A stretch of 64,000 nucleotides of DNA. It comes from an uncultured Saprospiraceae bacterium (lineage in GTDB: Bacteria; Bacteroidota; Bacteroidia; Chitinophagales; Saprospiraceae). The stretch covers positions 33,694-97,693 of the forward strand of contig CALGLU010000017.1 in NCBI GenBank assembly GCA_937959275.1, written 5' to 3'. Made by a program: the position numbers and the translations under genes. This document shows, in pieces, positions 1-8,988 of this stretch; position 1 is the stretch's first letter, and the number at the start of each line of letters is the position of its first letter. A model generated the notes under the pieces. The model ran no database searches and was not told the DNA's origin. It saw only the letters and a program-made list of their open reading frames with translations.

Positions 1-2
1 GG

Positions 3-1424
3 AGTCAGGATGATTTTCAGTTTGGACAAGAAGCCAGATTTGATTACTCCACACTATCAGGCGAAGCTTATGTAAAACAACTAATCGGTGATCGAATTAA
101 TTTAAGCTTTCGATTTAATCGAGGTCAGTATAATAGTTCATTATTTGATTTAAAAGGAAATGATCAATCTAAGTTTACAAACCTGATTGACTACACGAGA
201 GCGAGTGCTGACTTTTTATATGCGATTACTGACAATTTAAAAATCAATTTCGGTGCAGAGTACAACATCTACGATGTCAGTCCTGGAGATGTCGAGCCAT
301 TAATACCTGAGTCAATTGTTAGAGCAAAAACACTAGAGCGAGAAAAAGCAAATGAAGTAGCTGGCTATGGTGAATTGCAGATGAGCTTGAATTCTTCTCT
401 TGATATTTCTGCTGGGCTACGCATTACGTCCTTTACCAATGTGGGTCCTAATCAAGTCTTCACCTATCCTGAAAACGAAATTAGAACGGTTAGAAATATT
501 GTTGATTCGTTGTCATTTGGCACTGGTGAAACGATAGCAAGTTATTCTGGGCTAGAGCCAAGGTTATCCTTACGCTATTCATTAGATGAGTCGGCCTCTA
601 TCAAACTTGGGTATGCGAGGACTTACCAGTTTTTAGCACAAATATCTAACACTGCTTCGGCCACACCTATAGACATATGGCAATTATCAAATCAATTTAT
701 AGAACCTCAGTTTTCTGATAATTTTTCAATTGGCTTTTTTAAGAATTTTGCTGAATCCGCCTATGAGTCTTCTATAGAGTTTTTCTATCGTAAAGCGAAT
801 GGGATCATTGACTATATTGATTTTGCTGAATTATTATTAAATGATCACATCGAAACAGAATTAGTAACAGGTATTGGCAGATCTTATGGTGCGGAATTTA
901 ATCTAACAAAGCGCTTAGGAACTTTTCGTGGTGATGTCAGTTATACCTATTCAAAATCAGAGCGGCAGATAGAGGCGAGTGCCGTGCAAAGTGGTGTCAA
1001 TGATGGGCGATGGTATCCCTCTAATTATGACATCCCTCATGTCCTAAATGTCAATGTCACAAAAACGTTTTCCAAAAGTTCGTTAGCCTTAAATTTCACC
1101 TATCGAAATGGTCGCCCCACAACGGCACCCGTGAGTTCGTATCGAAATCAAAATGTACTTAATATCCCAATTTATTCTGATCGAAATAAATTCCGAGTTC
1201 CAGCATTTCACAGATTAGATGTGGCCTACACAATTGGTCCATTTGGCAAACAGGAATCCAACTGGAATCAGAGCGTTACTTTATCTATTTATAATGTCTA
1301 TTTTAGAAAGAATGCATATTCCGTTTATTTTAGACAAAATCCATTTGAGAGTGTGCAAGCTATACGGGTGGCAACGCTCGGAACAATATTTCCATCCATT
1401 ACGTATAATTTTAATTTGAAATAA
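3..1424 (+). CDS. TonB-dependent receptor, C-terminal part (5' end outside window)
   Basis: The frame is open from the first complete codon of the window to TAA at 1422-1424, so only about the last 474 residues are present. The visible part alternates aromatic/polar beta strands with loops, for example RGDVSYTYSKSE, LALNFTYRNGRP and RLDVAYTIG, and ends in a strand finishing ITYNFNLK, as outer-membrane barrels do. This fits the barrel half of a TonB-dependent receptor that imports a bulky ligand across the outer membrane. The next gene, a DUF4249 lipoprotein, starts right after the stop, a pairing common in Bacteroidota. The ligand cannot be read from this fragment, and the plug and TonB box lie upstream. 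Confidence 0.88.
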   Translation, partial: SQDDFQFGQEARFDYSTLSGEAYVKQLIGDRINLSFRFNRGQYNSSLFDLKGNDQSKFTNLIDYTRASADFLYAITDNLKINFGAEYNIYDVSPGDVEPLIPESIVRAKTLEREKANEVAGYGELQMSLNSSLDISAGLRITSFTNVGPNQVFTYPENEIRTVRNIVDSLSFGTGETIASYSGLEPRLSLRYSLDESASIKLGYARTYQFLAQISNTASATPIDIWQLSNQFIEPQFSDNFSIGFFKNFAESAYESSIEFFYRKANGIIDYIDFAELLLNDHIETELVTGIGRSYGAEFNLTKRLGTFRGDVSYTYSKSERQIEASAVQSGVNDGRWYPSNYDIPHVLNVNVTKTFSKSSLALNFTYRNGRPTTAPVSSYRNQNVLNIPIYSDRNKFRVPAFHRLDVAYTIGPFGKQESNWNQSVTLSIYNVYFRKNAYSVYFRQNPFESVQAIRVATLGTIFPSITYNFNLK

Positions 1425-2477
1425 GTGTATAAAATAATACAACACATACTTCTATTTTCTTTGTTCGCCATGATATCATGTGTGGACGAGGTCGATTTAA
1501 ATATTGATACAGAGCAGCGAACATTGGTAGTCGATGGATTTATTTCAGATGGAGGAGGTGATTTCCAAGTCAGCTTGCTCAATAGTTCTGTGATCGGTGT
1601 CGGGAGAGATAATATTCTTGATCCTGTCCCTAATGCTACAGTCAATCTATTGGATAGCAATGGTGCTTCATTTCCATATGAAGAAATTGAAGATGGTGTT
1701 TATGAATTAAAAAGCTTTGATGCAGCGCGAGGAGTTGCTTATTCTATAGACATCATGTTGTCAGATGGCAGGCACTTCCAATCCAAGCCTGATGTCATTC
1801 GGTCTGGGAGTGCGATAGAGAATATTTCCTATTCAGTAGAAACACAATCTTTCAGGAATACTATTGGCCAAATTACTGAAGAGGAAGTCATCTCCGTATT
1901 ACTACAGACAGACATTACTGGTTTTGAAGACCCACCCTATTTGCGCTGGAGAATTGATGGCGAATATTTACTTTCTGAAAACTACAGAGGAGCTATCACT
2001 GTCAAACAATGTTTTGTAAAAACAAATATTGATTTAAATGAGATACGGATTTTTGATACATCTACTTTAGCTGGGAACGAATTATTTGACCAAGTGATAA
2101 ATGAGACTACGTTTAATTTTCGATTTGCTGAACAATTCTGCTACCACATCCAGCAATTTTCTATTTCTGAAGATGAGTTTGTGTATTGGAATAATATCAA
2201 ACAAATCATTGAAGTCGATGGTGGTTTATTTGATCCTCCTCCAGGAACATTAGTTGGAAATATTGTCAATGTAGACGACCCTTCTGATATTGCAGTTGGC
2301 TATTTTTCTGTCGCCTCTCTCAGTTCTCAGAGAGCTTTTGTAAAGGCCAATGATTTAGATTTATTTGTCAGTGCACTTTGCGAAATTCGCTTTGGAAGAG
2401 AAGAGCCATTTGGCTGTAGAGAGTGTTTGGATGTTGCGCTTAGCAGTGCTGAGAAGCCTGAGTATTGGGTTTTTTAA
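1425..2477 (+). CDS. DUF4249 family lipoprotein, partner of the upstream TonB receptor
   Basis: A 350-residue protein with a lipoprotein signal peptide; the probable lipobox cysteine is in FAMISC near residue 19, followed by acidic VDEVDLNID. The body (EQRTLVVDGFISDGGGDFQVSL, then VPNATVNLLDSNG and VYELKSFDAARGVAYSIDI) is characteristic of DUF4249, a beta-sandwich family encoded next to TonB receptors. The start is GTG directly abutting the receptor's TAA (zero-base gap), implying translational coupling. Many cysteines in the C-terminal half (CETIRFGREE-type region and CREC) may form disulfides. Probable role: surface or periplasmic accessory of the receptor; its ligand is unknown. Confidence 0.85.
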   Translation: MYKIIQHILLFSLFAMISCVDEVDLNIDTEQRTLVVDGFISDGGGDFQVSLLNSSVIGVGRDNILDPVPNATVNLLDSNGASFPYEEIEDGVYELKSFDAARGVAYSIDIMLSDGRHFQSKPDVIRSGSAIENISYSVETQSFRNTIGQITEEEVISVLLQTDITGFEDPPYLRWRIDGEYLLSENYRGAITVKQCFVKTNIDLNEIRIFDTSTLAGNELFDQVINETTFNFRFAEQFCYHIQQFSISEDEFVYWNNIKQIIEVDGGLFDPPPGTLVGNIVNVDDPSDIAVGYFSVASLSSQRAFVKANDLDLFVSALCEIRFGREEPFGCRECLDVALSSAEKPEYWVF

Positions 2478-2556
2478 ACAGCTAAATTAGGGGACTAATT
2501 TTAATTTTACAGATATCACTACAGTCTGACTCTGACATTTTGAGATCTTGAATCGA

Positions 2557-2579
2557 GCCTGCCTTACAGACAGGCAGGT
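2557..2579. repeat. CCTGCC/GGCAGG palindromic interspersed repeat
   Basis: A short inverted repeat, CCTGCCT followed by a seven-base loop and AGGCAGG, lies between two same-strand genes. Related palindromes occur at 4236-4256, 31490-31506 and 55078-55150, so this is a REP-like family in this genome. It could also act as a transcription terminator stem, although no clear T-run follows. Confidence 0.7.
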
Positions 2580-2694
2580 TTAGGATGATGGTTTAACGTG
2601 CATAAGTTTTAGACACATCATTCTTTCTTAGAAAAGATTCTTTAGTTGTATTATCTTAGAAATAAATCCCATTCAAACATCTTCAATATAAAGC

Positions 2695-4155
2695 ATGAAA
2701 CACAAGTCAATTTTTAATTTGATCTTTTCGAAATTGGGATCGTTTGTCATTTTATTGACTTTGACACTCCTTTTCTTTTCTTCATGTAATGTTGAATCAG
2801 CGAAACAGAATATCGTTTTCATCTTGGTAGATGATTTGGGTTGGAATGATTTAGCGTATGCGGGGAGTTCTTTTTATGAGTCACCACATATTGACAAATT
2901 AAGTCAAGAGTCATTTCAATTTACTCAGGCTTATGCATCGGGTTCGGTGTGCTCGCCAACTCGAGCGGCGATACTGACGGGACAGCATCCGGCTAGGCTC
3001 AATATTACGGATTGGATACCAGGTAGGAATGATGATGGCCAGCCTTTAGTCGGACCAACAGATCTTAACGAACTCCCCTTACAAGAGCAAACCCTCTCAG
3101 AAGTATTACAAGGGAATGGCTATCAAACCTTCTTTGCAGGGAAATGGCATTTGGGTGGCGAAGGTTATTATCCAGAAGATCAGGGCTTTGATGAGAATCA
3201 TGGTGGGCATGACAAGGGATCTCCACCAGGCGGCTATTATTCTCCTTATAAAAACCCACGCTTAATCGATGGTCCTGAAGATGAGTATTTACCTGACCGG
3301 CTCACCAATGAGTCGATAGACTTTTTAGAGCGAGCTGGCGATTCTCCTTTCCTACTCTACTTGTCTTATTATACTGTGCATACACCCATTCAAGCTTCAA
3401 CAAAACATATCCAGTACTTTGAGGAAAAACTATCTACTATCGATGAGCCTTTTATTGAAGCGAAGGAAGAAAAGCGTGGCATAACGACGATGCATCAATA
3501 CAATCCAGCCTACGCCTCGATGGTGTATGCGATGGATGAAAATGTGGGCCGTTTAATCCGAAGCTTAAAAGAGCTCGGGTTGTATGAAAACACGACCATC
3601 GTATTCACGTCTGATAACGGTGGGCTGTCTACCTTGGATAAAACTTGGAATAGAGCTGGACCAACATCAGTTGCTCCGTTGAGAGGTGGCAAGGGATGGC
3701 TGTATGAAGGTGGTATTCGAATCCCCTTGCTCATTAAACCCGCCCACCAGAAATCTGGCCAGATTATAGATACACCTGTTGTGAGTCACGATCTATTTCC
3801 AACATTATGCGCTATGACGGGTACAGATACAAAAGATATGATTACTGACGGGATTAGCCTCGCACCGCTTTTCGAATCTCAATCCACTTTAGATCGGGAA
3901 GAGCTATTTTGGCATTACCCTCACTATCATGGGAGTGGGTGGACGCCAGGTGCAGCGATCAGACAAGGAGATTGGAAATTAATTGAATTTTACGAAACGG
4001 AAACAGTAGAATTATATAATCTTAAGGATGACATTTCGGAGTCTAATGATCAATCGAAATTACGACCTAAGCTTGTCAGCAGTTTAAGGACTCGATTACG
4101 GGAATTGCAAAAGTCAGTACATGCGAATGAAGCTACAGTGAATGAAGTGATGTAG
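2695..4155 (+). CDS. Sulfatase (arylsulfatase family S1), lipoprotein
   Basis: A 486-residue sulfatase. A lipoprotein signal ends at LFFSSC (Cys31). The metal-binding segment FILVDDLGWND contains Asp46-Asp47, and the signature CSPTRAAILTGQHP starts at Cys86, the residue expected to be converted to formylglycine. Further family marks are GKWHLGG, the DNGG segment in VFTSDNGGLS, and GGKGWLYEGGIRIPLL. It would hydrolyse sulfate esters, probably on sulfated polysaccharides, at the cell surface. The length is normal. No sulfatase-maturing enzyme is present in the window, so activation must come from elsewhere. The neighbouring TonB/DUF4249 pair may import its products, but no glycoside hydrolase sits beside it. 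The substrate is not predictable from the sequence. Confidence 0.93.
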   Translation: MKHKSIFNLIFSKLGSFVILLTLTLLFFSSCNVESAKQNIVFILVDDLGWNDLAYAGSSFYESPHIDKLSQESFQFTQAYASGSVCSPTRAAILTGQHPARLNITDWIPGRNDDGQPLVGPTDLNELPLQEQTLSEVLQGNGYQTFFAGKWHLGGEGYYPEDQGFDENHGGHDKGSPPGGYYSPYKNPRLIDGPEDEYLPDRLTNESIDFLERAGDSPFLLYLSYYTVHTPIQASTKHIQYFEEKLSTIDEPFIEAKEEKRGITTMHQYNPAYASMVYAMDENVGRLIRSLKELGLYENTTIVFTSDNGGLSTLDKTWNRAGPTSVAPLRGGKGWLYEGGIRIPLLIKPAHQKSGQIIDTPVVSHDLFPTLCAMTGTDTKDMITDGISLAPLFESQSTLDREELFWHYPHYHGSGWTPGAAIRQGDWKLIEFYETETVELYNLKDDISESNDQSKLRPKLVSSLRTRLRELQKSVHANEATVNEVM

Positions 4156-4217
4156 ATGTTGTGAAATCGAAGGTGTGACATCATTAACTGCCAGCAAATT
4201 CTAACTCATAATTAAAA

Positions 4218-4287
4218 AGCACACGTCATTCTGAACCTGCCTCTTCGGTAGGCAGGCTTGATTCAGAATCTGATTTGTGAAGAGCCC
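4218..4287. repeat. REP-like interspersed element with flanking conserved sequence
   Basis: The palindrome CCTGCCT-cttcggt-AGGCAGG (4236-4256) sits inside about 70 bases that are closely matched at 55111-55178. Shared blocks are CGTCATTnTGAAC before the palindrome and GAnTnAGAATCTGATTTGTG after it. The mobile or processed unit is therefore longer than the palindrome itself. Confidence 0.72.
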
Positions 4288-4306
4288 GAATAGTCTATAC
4301 GATTGT

Positions 4307-4642
4307 TCAATCCACCTTTCTATATGTCAGTGCTAGCAAGTCTTTATAAGCATCATTCATCCACATATATTCTTCACAAAAATAATCCATATGGATTGGA
4401 ATGGAATTCGGTTTTGTTTCAAATGTTATAACTAAAGAGTCATTTATATCGGCGGCCTTAAACATCTTCTAGATGAAATCAACTGTATCCTTAGTGCCAT
4501 CAATTTCAGCATAGAATACACCAATTGAATCTTACAGCTCTAATTTATATTTAGGTCTAGGATAATTCTGCAAACATTCTCCACAGCCATATCCGATTAA
4601 GACCCAATTGCCAATTAAATTTTGACAAATAGAATGCTTGAG
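4307..4642 (-). pseudogene. Decayed small secreted/lipocalin-like protein gene (two in-frame stops)
   Basis: On the minus strand one frame reads coherently for 112 codons, interrupted by TAA at 4534-4532 and TAG at 4471-4469, and ends at TGA 4309-4307. Between the stops it gives NLIGNWVLIGYGCGECLQNY, then PRPKYKLEL, then DSIGVFYAEIDGTKDTVDF, then KMFKAADINDSLVITFETK and the acidic tail MDYFCEEYMWMNDAYKDLLA. The LIGNWVLIGYG opening resembles the first strand of lipocalin-like domains in small Bacteroidota proteins. The 5' end is lost: TAA at 4645-4643 precedes it and no start codon is convincing. The protein-like composition on both sides of each stop indicates a once-functional gene now inactivated. 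The family assignment is weak. Confidence 0.65.
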
Positions 4643-4929
4643 TTAGATTAACGCTACAGTCTTTTTGCCACACGGATAGAGAAGAAAAGATCATTACTCT
4701 TTATGCCAATTTAGCTGCCGTCTGTATTTTACTTTGAGCGAAGTTTGACATATGTCAAGATAACTACTTATATTTAATAAGTTTAGAGATTATGTTGTCT
4801 TGAGAGTTCAATTTTTTAGATCCAAGAATTTGATGAGATAAAACAAAGATCACCTTTTACTGCTATTCTACGACATGGTCATTGACCTTCATTTTTTTAA
4901 TCATTTATCGAGCGTATGTGATCTTTTAT

Positions 4930-6243
4930 ATGAAAGATTCTCTTAAAAATATCTGGCAGAAGAGTATTCATCTTGGTGTATCAAAACTTGCAGATGATAC
5001 TAAAATGCAGCAGTTGGTAAATTTTAATGCTATACTTGTCTTTGGCGCATTGATTCTTTTACTCTCTATAAGTACCAATGTCATAAGTTTGACGTGGTCT
5101 GTATATGATAATATTATATATATAGGTGGTGCTTCATTGATAAGCTTATGTCTCTTCCTAAATACGATTGGTCGATTTGGCATTTCAGTTTATTTTGCCA
5201 ACATCGGATTTACTTTAATATTTTGCGCTGCAGCAGTATTTAGTGGAGATTTATTTATTTGTTGTTTAGTTAACGTTCTTTTAATGGTGGTGACTTTTCG
5301 ATTTTTAGCATCAAAGAGAGAAAATTTCATATCATCCATTCTTCAATTAGTCTTTGTCATTATAACAATTTTTATAGTTGACACTTCAGAATATAGCAGT
5401 AACGAGTTTGATCCTTTGGTACGGTCTATTGTTTATGTCTTGTTGTTCTTTTTTCTATTTTCACATGTAAGCTTATTTAAAGATCAGATCAGGAGTAATC
5501 TTAATAAGATAAATGGACTGGTGCAAGAACTAGAACATAAAAACACCAAAGTAGAATTAGCCTACCACGAAATGGAAAATTTTGCACATAAAATATCTCA
5601 TGACCTTAAGGCGCCTCTGAGAAATATGAATACTTACGCGACACTACTGAAGAAAGATGTCCATAGGAAGAAGGAAGATAATCTTGAGAATTATTCTGAT
5701 CAAATTTATAAAAATGGAGTCAAGTTATCTAAGATGATAGATGATGTATTAGCTTATTCTAAACTGAATGCAAAACAGACTGAAACCATAGAGTTAATTA
5801 AGCTAAAAGAAGTTATCGAGCCAATTCGAAATGACATGAAGCTAATATATCCTAATGCTGAAATTAGACTTTTAAGACCAGGTGAACTTGAGGGATCTAA
5901 GATTAAATTTCATTTACTTCTGCAGAATTTAATAGAAAATGGACTAAAATACAATACTAGTGAATCGCCTCTTATTGAAGTAGATTTCCTAAAACAACAT
6001 GGAAGTTATAATATTACAGTAAAGGACAATGGGATAGGAATCGATGAGCAATACCAAGATCAAATTTTTGAACTTTTCTCAAGGCTGCACAGTGATCAAG
6101 AATACGAAGGGACTGGTATAGGGCTTTCTACTTGCCAAAAAATTGTTGAAGGTTATTTTAATGGAAACATTAATGTTGCAAGTGAAATTAATAAAGGAAC
6201 CACTTTTAATATTACGATTCCTTCAGGAAATAGAACAAGCTAA
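4930..6243 (+). CDS. Membrane sensor histidine kinase
   Basis: The N-terminal ~200 residues contain about six hydrophobic segments and no large extracytoplasmic domain, then a coiled coil (LVQELEHKNTKVELAYHEMEN). The HisKA H-box is FAHKISHDLKAPLRNM, with the phospho-accepting His around residue 224. The catalytic domain shows an N-box (LLLQNLIENGLKYN), G1 box (VKDNGIGIDEQ), F-box (IFELFSRLH) and G2 box (GTGIGLSTCQKIVEG). The protein is therefore a complete kinase that probably senses a membrane-associated or intramembrane signal. I chose ATG at 4930; the frame continues upstream to a TTG at 4882, but that adds an extra hydrophobic segment and is less likely. No response regulator is adjacent, so it is an orphan kinase. 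Confidence 0.9.
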   Translation: MKDSLKNIWQKSIHLGVSKLADDTKMQQLVNFNAILVFGALILLLSISTNVISLTWSVYDNIIYIGGASLISLCLFLNTIGRFGISVYFANIGFTLIFCAAAVFSGDLFICCLVNVLLMVVTFRFLASKRENFISSILQLVFVIITIFIVDTSEYSSNEFDPLVRSIVYVLLFFFLFSHVSLFKDQIRSNLNKINGLVQELEHKNTKVELAYHEMENFAHKISHDLKAPLRNMNTYATLLKKDVHRKKEDNLENYSDQIYKNGVKLSKMIDDVLAYSKLNAKQTETIELIKLKEVIEPIRNDMKLIYPNAEIRLLRPGELEGSKIKFHLLLQNLIENGLKYNTSESPLIEVDFLKQHGSYNITVKDNGIGIDEQYQDQIFELFSRLHSDQEYEGTGIGLSTCQKIVEGYFNGNINVASEINKGTTFNITIPSGNRTS

Positions 6244-6303
6244 TCTCTTATATATCTGAGTAGATAGTGTATTCAGGACATAATGAATGGGTTACGTTAG
6301 TTA

Positions 6304-6322
6304 CTCAGGCTATATGCCTGAG
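6304..6322. terminator. Hairpin between convergent genes, probable bidirectional terminator
   Basis: CTCAGGC and GCCTGAG pair around a five-base loop, midway between the histidine kinase stop and the convergent TonB receptor stop. Weaker pairing extends outward by several bases on each side. There is no strong T-run, so intrinsic termination is uncertain. Confidence 0.5.
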
Positions 6323-6336
6323 CAACACGCATTACA

Positions 6337-8799
6337 TTAATTCCCTCGTTGTTGACCGCCACCGCCGCCGCCTTGACCGCCGCCATCATCTGACTTCAGA
6401 TCTGAATTTTTAATTTTACTTTTTCGCTCTTTGAAGTCTACTTTACCAAACTTATACTTGACGTTTAAGCCAAATGATCTAAATGGAAGTACGAATGAGG
6501 ATGTCTGCGTAAACCCAACGCCATCAATATTAGAATCAAAGGACTTATTGGCAGTAAATGGTTCGACCATTCTAACACCTAAGCTAAAGTCATTCGTAAT
6601 ATCATAACGAAAACCTAGAGCGTACATTGAGAAACTTGCATTTTGACCTTGCAATGTAAAACGAGGTGCATTAAAGAAGGCAAAAAAGTCTGCTTTGATA
6701 TTCCCAGTGATGGCGTACTCACCGCTCGTAAAAATACGGTAGCTTATTTGGCTATTTTCTAGCATCTCTCCATTTGCAACACCAGTCACATTATATGTAA
6801 AGACATCTCCCCCACCACGGATCGTTAATTTTTTAATTGTTTTATTTAAGAACAAGTTGATCCCGACTGACTTATTTTTACCAACATTGTCAAATGTGTT
6901 AAGTGACGCCTGCTCACCAAGGCTCAAGACGGATTCTATAATATCCTCGGTTTGTCTGTAATAGACATTACCAAAAATCGTGACTCCTTTAAAGCTTGTA
7001 TTATAGCCTAATTCAAATTGATGCGTGAGTTCTGGATTTAATAGAGGATTGCCAAAAGAAATATTACCGATATCTGTTGTATTTCTAAATGGATTAATAA
7101 ACCGCAAACTTGGTCTTTGAATGCGCTGGCTATAGCTAAATTTTATATTTCTAAAATTCTTCAGTGACTTAGAGATAGCAAAGTTTGGCAACCAATTCGT
7201 GTAGCTGTTTGAAAAATCTTGTTCTGCAGCACTTCCGTCCCCATCAATTTGTGTTCTCTCGTATCTTAAACCCGTAATCAGATTTAGCTTCCCGATATAA
7301 TAGTTATAGGATACATATCCAGCCATCACATCTTGATCATAGAGAAATAAATTTGATCGAGATACATCTAAAACATCATAATCTTGAGATTGATCATTAA
7401 AGCCTAAAAATTTAGAATCACTATCAATCCTTCTGATGACTGTCTTAGCTCCCACTTCTATTTTATTGGCTTTGCCCACAGGGTGCACATAATCAATCTG
7501 TCCAGTGAGTTCTAAATTATCCGGATCATTAACAATGTTTTCATTTCTATTAATGACACCAATGTCTGTTATAAAATTATCTTGATTTTGGACATTGCCT
7601 GAGACTTGTGCTGCGAATACTAATTCTTGTTTTTCGTTAGCTGCAAATTTTTTGGTGAAATCAGTATTCCAGTCATAGCCACTCGATAAATTATTACCTA
7701 AACTCACTCGATCAAAATCACCAAAAGGGAAAGAGCCATCTGAAGTCCCCTCTGTATCAAAACCAAAACCTCTGTAGGTGATTGAGGTGTTTAGTGCATT
7801 GTAGGCATTGAAGTCATAAAAGGCACTTGCTGAACCATTAAATCCAAGTCTTGACGTATTCGTGATACCATCAAATCTGTACAACACCTCACCTGCATCT
7901 GAAGTTCTTAAGAAATTATTTGTACCGTCGATTGGGTTAGAATACCACAATCCTGCATTGGTTGTAAATCCAAATCGACCTTTACCAATGTTTAAATTAA
8001 GGTTTCCATTATTCTGGCGATTCCCAACTGAAGCATTAACTGTACCAGCTATGCCTTCGACATTTTCTTTTTTGGTAATGATGTTAATAATACCTCCACT
8101 GCCTTCTCCATCATATTTTGCACCGGGAGAGGTAATCACTTCTACTTTTTTGATTTGATCTGCAGGAAACATCTTTAAGGCATCTGCAGCGTTGGCAGAA
8201 AACATGCCTGAAGGTTTACCATTAATCAAAATCCTGACTTGTTGAGATCCTCTTATCGATACATTGCCATCTAAATCGACAGATAACAAGGGTACTTTTC
8301 TCAACACATCAGCGGCATCACCTCCTGAGATTGATGAATCGTCCTCTGCGTTGAAGACTATCTTATCTACTTTATTTTCGAATAGTGCTCTTTTTTCAGT
8401 GATCTGAACCTCATCCAAGATGACATTATCAGGTAAGAGTAAAACATTCCCCACTTCGTAATCTGGATCTTTTAAGGTGAGTTCTACATTACTCACTAGT
8501 TTCGCTTTGTAACCTAGAAAAGAAACTTCGAGGTCATATTTACCATCTTTTATATCCGCAAATTTGAAAGACCCATCGTCTTCAGATAATGTACCATTGA
8601 TAATCTTGTCGCTTCCAGCTTTTCTAAGAGAAATCGTGGCATAGCTAACGGCAATATTAGATGTAGAATCTATTATCGACCCAGTTATTTTCCCTTTGAT
8701 TGAAGGTCCTTTCTTACCACCAAATCCGCCCCACTGTGCGAAGCTCTGATTCATAGATAAAGAAACGAGTAGAAAGAGTATGGTAAGTTTGGTTTTCAT
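6337..8799 (-). CDS. TonB-dependent receptor / outer-membrane beta-barrel protein with carboxypeptidase-like regulatory domain
   Basis: An 820-residue protein with a Sec signal peptide (cleavage after SMNQSFA). Residues ~35-115 form a carboxypeptidase-regulatory-like domain (ITGSIIDSTSNIAVSYATISLRK-type strands). Residues ~125-245 form a plug domain (VLRKVPLLSVDLDGNVSIRG, INGKPSGMF, IEVITSPGAKYDGEGSGGI-type motif). The remainder is a barrel of the OMP_b-brl_3 type. Family members import unknown ligands across the outer membrane. The last ~20 residues are a glycine/glutamine-rich tail (DDGGGQGGGGGG) after the last strand, which is unusual because barrels normally end at an aromatic residue. 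No SusD partner is adjacent. Confidence 0.9.
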   Translation of the reverse strand: MKTKLTILFLLVSLSMNQSFAQWGGFGGKKGPSIKGKITGSIIDSTSNIAVSYATISLRKAGSDKIINGTLSEDDGSFKFADIKDGKYDLEVSFLGYKAKLVSNVELTLKDPDYEVGNVLLLPDNVILDEVQITEKRALFENKVDKIVFNAEDDSSISGGDAADVLRKVPLLSVDLDGNVSIRGSQQVRILINGKPSGMFSANAADALKMFPADQIKKVEVITSPGAKYDGEGSGGIINIITKKENVEGIAGTVNASVGNRQNNGNLNLNIGKGRFGFTTNAGLWYSNPIDGTNNFLRTSDAGEVLYRFDGITNTSRLGFNGSASAFYDFNAYNALNTSITYRGFGFDTEGTSDGSFPFGDFDRVSLGNNLSSGYDWNTDFTKKFAANEKQELVFAAQVSGNVQNQDNFITDIGVINRNENIVNDPDNLELTGQIDYVHPVGKANKIEVGAKTVIRRIDSDSKFLGFNDQSQDYDVLDVSRSNLFLYDQDVMAGYVSYNYYIGKLNLITGLRYERTQIDGDGSAAEQDFSNSYTNWLPNFAISKSLKNFRNIKFSYSQRIQRPSLRFINPFRNTTDIGNISFGNPLLNPELTHQFELGYNTSFKGVTIFGNVYYRQTEDIIESVLSLGEQASLNTFDNVGKNKSVGINLFLNKTIKKLTIRGGGDVFTYNVTGVANGEMLENSQISYRIFTSGEYAITGNIKADFFAFFNAPRFTLQGQNASFSMYALGFRYDITNDFSLGVRMVEPFTANKSFDSNIDGVGFTQTSSFVLPFRSFGLNVKYKFGKVDFKERKSKIKNSDLKSDDGGGQGGGGGGQQRGN

Positions 8800-8988
8800 A
8801 GAGAATAAATGGTTTTTATCAATTGATGTTCAAATAAATGTCGAATTTGTGACAATTCTTTTGTTAATCGACGATCATGGAGTTTTCATATACCAACATT
8901 AGACTATAAGATTCTGAATAAGTTTAAACAGATATACAGATTTCTTTCACCTAAATTTCAAAATGCAGCTTTTGACCATCCTGTAGAT

